A DNA stretch of 64,000 nt, from the NCBI GenBank assembly GCA_020796225.1, contig CM036759.1, positions 68,266,590 to 68,330,589 on the forward strand. Reading direction: 5' to 3'. Of this stretch, positions 55,618 through 64,000 are shown one piece after another. Position numbers and translations under genes: made by a program. Every line of letters begins with the position of its first letter. Within the stretch, counting starts at the first letter, position 1. The notes below the pieces were generated by a model. The model was not told the DNA's origin. It did no database searches and saw only the letters and a program-made list of their open reading frames with translations. The DNA comes from Arion vulgaris. Lineage: Eukaryota; Mollusca; Gastropoda; Stylommatophora; Arionidae.

Positions 55618-58213
55618 CTCTTTATACGCCCAGTTATTTCCTCAGTTTTACACATTTAATTTAAGAGAGGTAAAAAATGCAATGGGTTATTTTTTCAAAT
55701 CATAACTACTCATCAAAAAATAAACATATATATATCTTATCATATACTAATTTGAAGAAAAATGGAGAACCTATTAGAATAACAAGGTTAAATAGCAATA
55801 CATGGAATATTTTAAAAGAAACTGGGGCAAATATTACAACATAAATATAAAAAATTATAAATTGTTAGTGACATATGCAACACTTGACATTATAACAGCA
55901 TCTTCAAAATGTATCCCTATGTGCTTCTAGAAATCAATTTGTAATCCAATTTGTGAAGTCCAGGCAAAATTTTATAACCATATATCCAATAGAAATAAAG
56001 ATATGATGAAAAGTTGACACACAATTATGATGATGAAAATGTTGGCGAAAACACAAAAAATGACAAAATAAACTGTACACTGTGACCATGCAGCTAGTGA
56101 ATAACTGACTATACTTTGTGGAAGGCCTCAAAACATTCCTTAGGATGTAAATGTGGCTGATTCGGGCATCCTAGGCATACAAAGTGGGTACGCTTGTGTT
56201 CCGTGGGAGTAGCACAGACAACACAACTTCTATCCCGTTTGATATAAGAAATGATGTGTTTCTTATCTTGGAGGGTGCCACGGGTTTGCAGCTGGTTGTC
56301 GACCGCGCCTTCGAGGAGCAAGACCTTCTTCAGGAAATGTCACAGCGGCGCGCTGTGTTAGCTGTGTCAGAAGCTCTCGTTTGAACTTCTTCAGGGACAA
56401 TCCTGTCATGTCGGCTCTCGTCAAGGTGTACAGAATGAAGGCGTTGACTTGGGTGACTTCAAGTAGCCAAAGAAACACCTTCTTCCACCATTTTATTGTT
56501 TTCCTTTCAAAAGAACAATAAAAGGTGACTTTTTGGTCTTACTTGTCACACCCATTCATGTATTTGTTGTACTTGTGTATCATGGATGGCTTGTCAACAT
56601 CCTTGCATCGTGTTGTCTCAACAACCGCGTCTGTGCTCACCATGAGGACACTCTTCTTTGCTTTTTTGTCCCTATAACCAACGCACATCATGGTTTCATC
56701 CTGATTTTGAAACCAGCGCATTTCACGGTATGCAAGGTTGAGGGACTTCAGTTGCAGAGGAAAGCCAACGCGATTGATGTTGAGCGTGCTTGTGTAATAT
56801 TGCTTGTGCTCAAGCAGGTAATCAACAAGGACACGGGTCGTGTAAAAACGATCTGCATATATCTTATGTCCCGTTCCAACATTAGCAAGTAATGTATCAA
56901 ATATTTTCACTGCGTGACTTGATGTATAATCAATTTCAGGATTATAAGATGTGTCCGCACTAAAATATGGTAAGATGTTGTGGACGTATCCGTAGCGAGT
57001 CACACAGGCCAAAGGTTTTATATGGTACTTGCCTTACTGGCATTGTACTGCTTGAACTTCCACCTCCCTTTATACCCGATGACCATCTCATCAATACTGA
57101 GTTCTTGATACGGGTAGAAAGCAGCCCGGTACTTTTTCAGAACATTCATGAAGGGTTCAATTTTATCTTTTCCTTCAGAATGTTCCTCGCCTGCATGGAG
57201 CATTGTAAAGTATATATCCTGGAAACGTTTATGAGTAAACATTACGTGGAACCATGGAGCATAAAACTCAGGTGCCAGAGACCAGTAATCAGGGATCTCA
57301 GGCCGTCTGGCAATTCCAATCATAATCATTACGGCCAGAAATTTGTCAACCTCGTGGGACGTAATGTCAACCCAACGAGAGAACACTGACCGTTGGAGAG
57401 ATGGAGTGTTGACAATAATTTTACTCCTGGCATAGGAGTTTATTGTCTTCATAAGTAAAGACTTTACCTCATCATCAAACAACAATGAAAAACATTCAAG
57501 TGCTGTCGATCTGAGTAAGCCCTGACTCAGGAGACACACCTGGCTGTTGCTTTGGATGGAATCTGAAAGCATTTTTGTAGAGCTTCTCTTATCTCCTGCC
57601 ATTCCTCTCTTACCACTGGGGCAGCTGTTGTTCTAGCTGCAAATTTTCCTCTACCTTTGCCGTTTCCAGTACCAGTATTTACAGCAGATCTCGGACATTT
57701 TGGCACAGGTCTCATATCGGAATCATACTGGATGCAGCTAGCTGCTCCAGTTGGCTTTGATGGTTTGTATGATTCTCATTTGCCTGAATCTCTGATATAT
57801 TCAGGATCCGAATCATCGCTAATACTAGTACTACTATTATCAGAATCATTCATACATTTTTCTAAGAAAATCAGCGCCTGCTCGCCTGAAACACGCATAG
57901 TACGCTTGTTACCTGATGGGCCTGGTTCCATATTGATTTGTTTACAAAAAAATGCGTCTGTAGCAACGAAAAATAAACTTGAAGCAAATTGAAACGTGGG
58001 TGAATGAACGATGAAATCAAAAGTGAAAGTGGCGCTATTTAAGTGGAGGAACCGGAAGAATACTATTAAAAACTAAAATTAGTAGAAGTAAAACTAGAAA
58101 GACGTATAAACGGAACAATTCGAACAGCGAATGAAACAACTTGAATGGCGCAGGGCGGCTTAAAGCGCAACAGAAGTCGCTGTGGCGCAGTGTGCGGCTT
58201 AAAGCCGAAAGAG
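55618..58213 (-). mobile_element. piggyBac-family DNA transposon, 2.6 kb, TTAA-flanked
   Basis: The outermost bases are CTCTTT on both strands (55618 onward, and 58213 backward), each next to TTAA (55614-55617 and 58214-58217). TTAA duplication is the hallmark of piggyBac insertion. The transposase lies between with about 280 bases before and 490 after. Only six terminal bases match, so the inverted repeats have decayed or are short. A TTAACTCTT at 55389 is an alternative left end. Inside the right end 'gcggcttaaagc' occurs twice (58155, 58195). Confidence 0.75.
56109..57931 (-). pseudogene. piggyBac transposase (DDD, broken)
   Basis: It starts at ATG 57929-57931 with an acidic N-terminus (MEPGPSGNKRT, then a Ser/Asp-rich stretch), as usual in this family. 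A TGA interrupts near 57775. The DDE_Tnp_1_7 domain follows: PEIPDYWS, FHVMFTHKRFQDIYFTMLH, and catalytic Asp residues in ELSIDEMVIGYKGR (near 57090), HKIYADRFYTT (near 56853) and YNKYMNGCDK (near 56545). The C-terminal zinc ribbon has CVVCATP, CLGCPNQPHLHPKECF and a final His. Breaks: shifts near 57600, 57015 and 56290, and a nonsense codon at 56539-56541 right after the third Asp. About 600 residues if whole, the normal size. No longer able to make transposase. Confidence 0.93.
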
Positions 58214-58219
58214 TTAAAC

Positions 58220-58685
58220 AGTACAATTCCTTAGTAATTACATTTGTCATTGAGTACTGTTGATTGAATATAAAAAATGTATAATGAAAACAAAACTGAG
58301 TTAGTGTATATATCAAGTTAAGTTTTCAAATTAAAACAGTTCTCCAACAAGAAAATCCAAATTTTCGTTTGACTAGTACAAAAACAGGGACAATTGAGCA
58401 TCACAAATGGGACCTGCATTTTTTCATTATAAACCAGAATGTCTGGCAACCCTAACTGAGATACTCAGACAGTACTTGAAAGTACAATCTCAAAGGACAA
58501 TCAGTATCAGAGGGTGAATGCAAGGCAAAAGCTGGCCTGTAGAAAGAACATGTAAAGAACCTGTACAATGAAAGGCATGTAAGAAGTACACTCAAAAGCC
58601 TGTTTTATAAATCTCTTATTCTGAAGCTGTGAGTAAAAACAGGGTTAGAATAAGAAAAAAAGAAGAAGCAACTATTTTAATAAAG
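58220..58685. other. No gene seen
   Basis: Unique AT-rich sequence right of the piggyBac element. Confidence 0.35.
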
Positions 58686-58687
58686 CA

Positions 58688-58895
58688 CGTTACACTTCAT
58701 TACAGACAATCATTTAATTGCATGTTACACTTCATTACAGACAATCATTTAATTGCACGTTACACTTCATTACAGACAATCATTTAATTGCACGTTACAC
58801 TTCATTACAGACAATCATTTAATTGCATGTTACACTTCATTACAGACAATCATTTAATTGCATGTTACACTTCATTACAGACAATCATTTAATTG
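58688..58895. repeat. 35-bp tandem repeat, nearly 6 copies
   Basis: Unit 'cattacagacaatcatttaa' + 'ttgcatgttacactt', nearly identical copies. Confidence 0.95.
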
Positions 58896-58899
58896 GGAA

Positions 58900-59335
58900 T
58901 GGTGAAATTATCAGTGGATGATTTGCATATATTTACTACCCAGCTTCAATTGGGTACTAGAGAAACAGTGGGAAGTAAAGTGAGTCTGTGTAATATTGAC
59001 CACATCATCCACCGTGTACCATAGGTCAGAGAACAATAGAAGCATAATCACCATATACATCATGGTGTAATAAACGGTTGCTTTACTTTTTTTAATTTAT
59101 AATTGTTTCATTCCATGACATTTAACAGAAAAAATCTAAAAGAAATTGATGTTTGCATAAAAAAACCATGAAAACTAAATTTCTCTCATGTGTTTTGATA
59201 AGCAAAGAAGTTTTTTGATTGATATTCCTGCTTACGGATGGTGCAACTACTTTTTTTCCTGTTTGCCGCTGCTCATGTTCAGTGTCCCAGTATAATGGTT
59301 CATTGAACATGTTATAAAATGTATACATTTTGTAA
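58900..59335. other. No gene seen
   Basis: AT-rich unique sequence, one short minus frame without a domain. Confidence 0.35.
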
Positions 59336-59339
59336 CCAA

Positions 59340-59510
59340 TTAACCCAGCTCATAACCTGGTAAAGAAAGTGCTTAAAGATTTGAAAATTGTATTGACCTA
59401 CAAGTTACTATAGGAATAAGCAGTCAAAATTTCATGATTCCAGAATTTGATATTTCCAAATGTTTTGTGTGACACACAAACAGACAATCAGATTTATAAT
59501 TAAGATTTAT
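59340..59510 (+). mobile_element. Possible LINE 3' untranslated tail
   Basis: 'gtcaaaatttcatgattcca' followed by 'gacacacaaacagacaatca' and 'gatttataattaag' resembles the 3' ends of RTE-type LINEs with a 'caaagtttcat...acagacagac' pattern. No coding part remains. Confidence 0.35.
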
Positions 59511-59511
59511 A

Positions 59512-60212
59512 TCTCTTTCTTTTAATTAACCAAGTTAATCAATTTGTGTGGTTTGTGCAGAAAATAGGAATACACATTGAATGTCCATCACACTCTGTTG
59601 ATCAATGTTCAGCTACTCAATGCAGCGTGTGTATGATCTATGCCAAAGAGCATGTTCATACTTTACCACTTTTTCTGACTTGGTGAGGTATTCCAGATTA
59701 GGAACATTTTCAACCATTTGGGACGTATATTTATTTGTTCCCACCATACAATTTGGATAATCCATTCTGTATTTTCCCTACAAAGAAACAAAAGCATTGG
59801 ACTGAGACTAGACACAAGAACATAACTTTCAACCCTTTGCTCAGTCATCCTACCCACCCAGTTTCACCTCTGATACAGTTTACTGCAGTCTTACCTTGCA
59901 TCGACATATGACACTTGTCTTGTAAGCTGCTACAGTGTTTGTGCATTTTGCGATCTAGGTCGCGACCAGGGATATGTGTAGCTATTGTCACTCAGAGATA
60001 TTGCTCATCTGATGTACAGGTCATTCTCTTATAATACACATCAGTGTATACATTATGACATTATAGGGATGACATCTTCTTTGATCCATACCCGCTTTGC
60101 CAGACTTCAGTGCATCAGTCTGTTTCAAGGGCCACCATATGGAGGTGTTATAGTGCCTTGATCAGTGCCATCTCCCTCGCTTTGCCTCGTTTCCTTGTGG
60201 CTATGTGTTTAT
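59512..60212 (-). mobile_element. DR-1 retroposon, long copy
   Basis: Reversed tail 'tctttcttttaattaacc', 'cagaaaataggaatacacat', 'aagagcatgttcatacttta', 'cttggtgaggtattccaga', 'catcgacatatgacacttgt' and the 5' block 'caagggccaccatatggagg' in standard order. The head is missing. Confidence 0.78.
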
Positions 60213-60254
60213 TGTGCATAGATTTAGAATTGAATGTTGCATAAGAAGGACCTG

Positions 60255-60395
60255 TGGCTGGATGTGTATAACCAGTGAGCCACAGGAAACTTCAGAGTGC
60301 TTACTCATTGCTATCTACTGAGGTTGACTGAACATAAATTGTGTCTGCCCAACATGGCATTCAGTCTAATGTGTTAACGAATCAATAATATGGGA
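60255..60395 (+). pseudogene. LINE A2 3' end, diverged
   Basis: 'tataaccagtgagccacagg', 'gagtgcttactcattgctat' and the terminal 'aatcaataatat' follow the LINE A2 3' end at 46230-46345. Old copy. Confidence 0.5.
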
Positions 60396-60399
60396 AAAC

Positions 60400-60665
60400 C
60401 CATCGCCTGTTTGGTGCCGGGGCCTGCAAGGAAGCAAAGAATAATACAACTGCAACCCACAAGGTATGTCGTAAGAGGCGACTGATCTATGACCTAGGAA
60501 GCTACCTAGTAAATATAAAGCATCACAGAAATCAGATGTACTGGCCTATTTGTAGGCACATAATTGGCACAATGTACAATCGCTCTTAGGCTCAGATCAC
60601 ATACAAATCACACAGAGTGGTTAACAAATTGTCAATATGGAGTGTTCGAAGCAGTAGAAGAAAAC
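60400..60665 (+). mobile_element. Short DR-1 SINE, diverged copy
   Basis: Head 'ggtgccggggcctgcaagga', 'gtatgtcgtaagaggcgact', a DR-1 5' segment ('ctacctagtaaatataaagc'), then the 3' block 'acaaatcacacagagtggtt' and tail 'agtagaagaaaa'. Longer than the 54632 copy but still without the DR-1 middle. Confidence 0.7.
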
Positions 60666-60839
60666 CAATAACATTTGCAGAGGAAAATATATTTGTCGTT
60701 TAGGTTAAATGTCCCATTATATTTATTTTCAGGAACATTAAAGTCTGGTAACTACATTGCAGAATGAAAAGTGAGCAAAATCCCTACACAAGGTATGATA
60801 AAAGTTAACAATGAAAGTATCAATCAATTTTAGATATAG

Positions 60840-61535
60840 TAAATTGTATGCAATAGAAAAATGAAGACACCTATGGCAAGTAATGCAGATATCACACTGG
60901 AATCTAAAATGATAAAACTAACAGAGCAGTTCACCTATTTAGATAGCAATTTTGATTGCACAGGAAATGTTAAAAAATAAATTATGATAAGAATTGGCAA
61001 AGCAACATCAGTTTTAAAAGTCTAAATAAAATATGGAACTGCAAGTAATATAGTATTAAAACTAAATTACGAATTTTCAATTCAAATGTTGTATCAATCC
61101 TAACATATGCTAGCGAGAGTTGGAAAATGACTAAAGATATAGAAAGCAAGTTGAATGCATTTGAAAATAGATGTCTGCGAATAATAATGAATATAAAATG
61201 GAATAAATTCAGAAGTGATGAAATCAGAGATATGTCTGGTCAACCACTAGTGACAACTGTTATAAGAAAGAGAAGATGGAGATATGTTGGGCACACCTTG
61301 AGGAGAAATGATCAACGAATATCAAAGCAGGCATTGAAGTGGGATGCAAAGGGTTCAAGAAAGAGGCCGACCTAAGGAGACCCTGAAATGAACTTTGCTG
61401 AGAGAGGCAAGAAATATCGGTCTCAGTTCCATGGATGAGATTGAGCGAGTTGCCCAGGATAGAGCGGTATGGAGAAATTACTTGCAGGTCCTATGTAGCG
61501 ATATACGGACGAGAGGAATTATTATTATGCAATAG
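60840..61535 (+). pseudogene. LINE G: RT C-terminal part
   Basis: After a degraded start ('LEQFTYLDSNFDCTG'-like near 60930), the frame at 61127-61375 reads KDIESKLNAFENRCLRIIMN, then VIRKRRWRYVGHTLRRND, and out of frame RGRPKETL and LREARNIGLSSMDEIERVAQ with DRAVWRNYL. It ends in 'aggaattattattatgcaat'. The order equals LINE G at 36540-37640 (FENKCLRRILN, RRWNYIGHTLRM). Confidence 0.83.
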
Positions 61536-61701
61536 AAAAATCAACTGTTTGAATAAGTGACAATCATAGAATAATATTTATGCATTACCAATATCTTTAA
61601 ATAAAAATAGGGAATTTACTTATATACCTGTATAGTTATGTTGAATTAATAGCCATCGTCTTCCAAACAATTAAAGTTCTTCATTATAACATTTATTTAC
61701 A

Positions 61702-61955
61702 CCCTAGTGGTTACCGCGGCCCAAATTTGGGGTGTAAAGAATAGAACCACTGTTACCTGCCACGCATGTTGTAAGAGGCGACTAAGAAGGTTTGTCTGAA
61801 ATCGGATTCATGTGTCCTAAACATGTAGAAGTCTATGCGTTTAGGGGCCTACCAAACCAATGTGCAACGTATACACGTTCTTGGCAAAGATCAAACATAT
61901 CACAAAGAGTGATTAAAATTGGTAGTAAGAAGCAGACGCAAAGAAGAAGAACAGA
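61702..61955 (+). mobile_element. Short DR-1 SINE (head plus tail)
   Basis: Near-twin of 54632-54886 in the other orientation: 'ggttaccgcggcccaaattt', 'tgttgtaagaggcgactaag', 'ctatgcgtttaggggcctac', 'gcaacgtatacacgttcttg' and tail 'gacgcaaagaagaagaac'. TATTTACA at 61694-61701 and 61956-61963 may be the target duplication. Confidence 0.8.
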
Positions 61956-62029
61956 TATTTACATTTTTGTTAGTAGAAACCAACTTACACCAATCCTGAA
62001 ACCTCAAGCAATTCCGTTACAGACTTAAA

Positions 62030-62510
62030 GACATATTATAAATGCAATTTTCATACCAATACTATGTTACCAGTGCCAAACATGGGCACTGACAAAAGAA
62101 CAAGAAAGGAAATTACCACCTGTGAAATGAGTTACTTGAGGAAAGCGGTAAATAAAACAAGCAGAGACCATATAAGAAATGAGGAAATTAGAAGTACAGT
62201 CGAAACAACACTTGTTAGATTCATTGAAAAACAGACTCAAAAATAGTTTGGCCACCTGGTGGAAACGAACCCAAATACATCAGTTGCAAGAGTACTACCT
62301 GAAAATGGAATCATCAAGAGGAAGGGGCAGACTAAGAAAAAGATGGGTTGATGGTGAGCTACTGACATCTTAAAACTCCACAATACCACATCATATTAAG
62401 CGATCGAGTGTGCACTATCTCGGAAACCGATCATCAGTTAAACCTGCAACAACTAGCTGCAAAAAGCAGAGAAGAACAAAAGAAAAAGAAAGTCAGTAGA
62501 ACTAGTTTTT
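62030..62510 (+). pseudogene. LINE D: RT C-terminal part
   Basis: NAIFIPILCYQCQTWALTKEQ-like start near 62040, then ITTCEMSYLRKAVNKTSRDHI and EEIRSTVETTLVRFIEKQTQK (62064-62246), FGHLVETNPNTSVA and degraded 'GRGRLRKRWVDG' near 62330. It follows the order of 22185-23065. Stops throughout. Confidence 0.85.
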
Positions 62511-62533
62511 CATTGATAGAAATCAATTATCTT

Positions 62534-62680
62534 TTGTACCTCCAAAGTCAGAGAAGGCTCACCTGAATGGTGAGGGACACTGATAAGGAAAGCAAGCCTT
62601 CATGCAAAAATCAGTCAGAAGCGCCTTACTAGTTGTCCTGACTTCGTCTGAATTCATAGTGGGTGAACAAGAAGAAGAAG
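62534..62680 (+). mobile_element. SINE-147, 147-bp retroposon with 9-bp duplications
   Basis: Flanked by AATTATCTT at 62525-62533 and 62681-62689. The body reads 'cagagaaggctcacctgaat', 'gggacactgataaggaaagc', 'catgcaaaaatcagtcagaa' and 'gtctgaattcatagtgggtg' with tail 'aacaagaagaagaag'. Related copies lie at 28160, 37680, 54112 and 25985. Confidence 0.82.
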
Positions 62681-62709
62681 AATTATCTTCTGTGTAACAC
62701 ACTAGTTCA

Positions 62710-63405
62710 TCATTAGCATCATCGGGTGCCGTGCGTGCGGGTGTAAGCGATCATGGATCACAAATCTCTGTCGTTGGTATTTGCTATCAACTCAGATGTT
62801 GACGTTCTATCGTGCCATAAAGTCAGGCTATCCAAAATTCTCTGTCTTGTCTACACTCGATTTTACCTGTTGTCACAATGCGTTCTAAACACACACACAC
62901 CCTTCCCCCCTCCCCATCACAAGTCCGAAAAGTATTGACTGCCTCTTTCTTATATTGATGATAAGCTTTCTCTGTGTCTTGATCTCATTCAACACCTCAA
63001 CATTAGTCATTTTAGCAGTCCATGAGATTCTCATCATTCTTCTGTCACATTTCTGTGGCCCTCAGAGATTTTTCGATCTGTTTGTTCATTTTCCATGACT
63101 CGCATCTGTATGTCAGTATTGGTTCTATGTAGCACTGAATAACTCGCATTCTGATCGGGATTGACAAGGACTTGTTGCAGATAATGCTTCTCATTTTCAG
63201 GAACGATGTTTCACTTGTCCTATTCTGCTCTTTATTTCTGATCGGCATCTGCCATCTGATGTTACCAGGACTCCAAGGTATTTAAATTGCTGCACTTGTC
63301 TTAGATCAGTCTCATTTACTGCGATGGTGCATTTTGGAAAAAATCTGCTTTTTTAATATGATCATAACTTATGTCTTTTTAATATTCAAACTGAGTCCTT
63401 TGTTG
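62710..63405 (-). pseudogene. LINE E: RT 3' part
   Basis: The minus strand at 63045-63248 reads IRMRVIQCYIEPILTYRCESW then KMNKQIEKSLRATEM. The 3' end matches 45215-45330 almost base for base, including 'gcgatcatggatcacaaatc' and a GAT-type terminus near 62715. Upstream it is cut at 63405, where LINE A1 sequence begins. Confidence 0.86.
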
Positions 63406-63985
63406 TCACAAACAGCCCTGTACATATTTCTGCTAGTTTGAATAGGGCATTATTTGCAAGACAGTCATCACGTTCATTGTCCTGATCTCCAGCATGTCCA
63501 AGTTTGTGCAATCAAATCAGGGTCTTGAGATGTGACTACCGAATGTTCATCCATTCCACAAGAGACTTCCTCACTCAATTCTTTTGAAATATATTAATGT
63601 AGTTTGATATGATAATCATATGTGTGGCCTGCTGTTCATTCACCGAAGAAAGATCACAGCTGAGGCAACGGCGATTTCCATAGTCATGCTGAATGTAGTT
63701 TTGCAGTTGCCACAATCCTCATTAGATGTATTCCTGTTTCTTTAGAATGATTACGTCCACTCTGATCTGGACCTGCATCTAACAGTCATCAGTACAAATA
63801 ATGATATCCCTTGGATGGGAGTGCTGATCCATGAGTGCAACAACACTAGGGGCCCATTCCTACAACAATGCACAAGTGTAATAACCCTGGTATATTCAAT
63901 CATATCCTCTGATACGGGCATCTATTCTTCTTTATGTTTTAGTTTGTCTAGAGTTCAGACCAGTTTAATAACATCCTCTGCTTTG
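63406..63985 (-). pseudogene. LINE A1 RNase H fragment
   Basis: Minus-strand pieces: CKTTFSMTMEIAVASAVIF near 63700 (compare SSMTMEVLAVTNALLWLE at 13430), SEQQATH-like near 63620 and GHAGDQDNERDDCLANNA near 63490 (the GH.G..GNE..D.LA motif). The first catalytic region near 63790 is degraded. The copy continues past the end of the window. Confidence 0.7.
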
Positions 63986-64000
63986 GCCATTCAGGATTGG

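Noticed and set aside
56967..57389. 140-codon plus-strand frame
   Set aside because: Antisense to the piggyBac transposase domain.

Overview
This is animal nuclear DNA, not bacterial or viral. Coding sequence is split into small exons with GT..AG borders, the DNA is dominated by degenerate non-LTR retrotransposons, SINE-like retroposons, Penelope-like and piggyBac elements, and there are many minisatellite arrays. An invertebrate, possibly a mollusc or other lophotrochozoan, fits the mix of RTE-like LINEs, RNase H-bearing LINEs and Penelope-like elements, but the species cannot be fixed from sequence alone.

The one host gene I can support is SRP14 (signal recognition particle 14 kDa subunit), minus strand, about 29171-36421. 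Exons 2-5 have clean splice borders and compatible phases. The first exon is a weak candidate and the last carries a one-base frame problem in an A-run. Its introns are packed with repeats: a 3-kb LINE in intron 4, a 1.5-kb retroposon in intron 3 and a 48-bp minisatellite in intron 2.

Layout. 1-12.9 kb: retroposon 'DR-1' pieces, arrays with 53-, 48-, 23-, 50-, 69-bp and GA-rich units, and LINE remnants. A DR-1 copy at 6609-7916 sits in a GA-rich array between 14-bp duplications. 12.9-15.3 kb: an RNase H-type LINE (A1). 15.3-17.9 kb: two satellite blocks. 18-28 kb: DR-1, LINE B (RNase H, AAG tail), LINE D and Penelope tails. 29-36.4 kb: SRP14. 36.5-48.3 kb: LINEs, including a nearly complete RTE-like element (41040-44310) and a 5'-truncated one with a 12-bp target duplication (46442-47671). 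48.4-51.1 kb: a LINE broken by a minisatellite, a SINE with 7-bp duplications and a large deletion. 51451-53831: two inverted 1-kb arms of a Penelope-like element with a GIY-YIG fragment. 54-55 kb: short SINEs. 55618-58213: a dead piggyBac with TTAA ends. 58.2-64 kb: more arrays, DR-1, SINEs and LINE ends.

No transposon here has an intact ORF, so most are relics. Shared 3' tails group them: AAG repeats on LINE B, LINE D, DR-1 and the short SINEs, and GAT repeats on LINE C, E and H. This suggests SINE/LINE partnerships. The family names A1, A2, B, C, D, E, F, G, H, DR-1, SINE-147, SINE-T1 and SINE-T2 are local labels used only here. Clustered single-base deletions in the arrays at 15.6-17.2 kb and 49.0-49.9 kb suggest long-read assembly errors, which matters when judging frameshifts.
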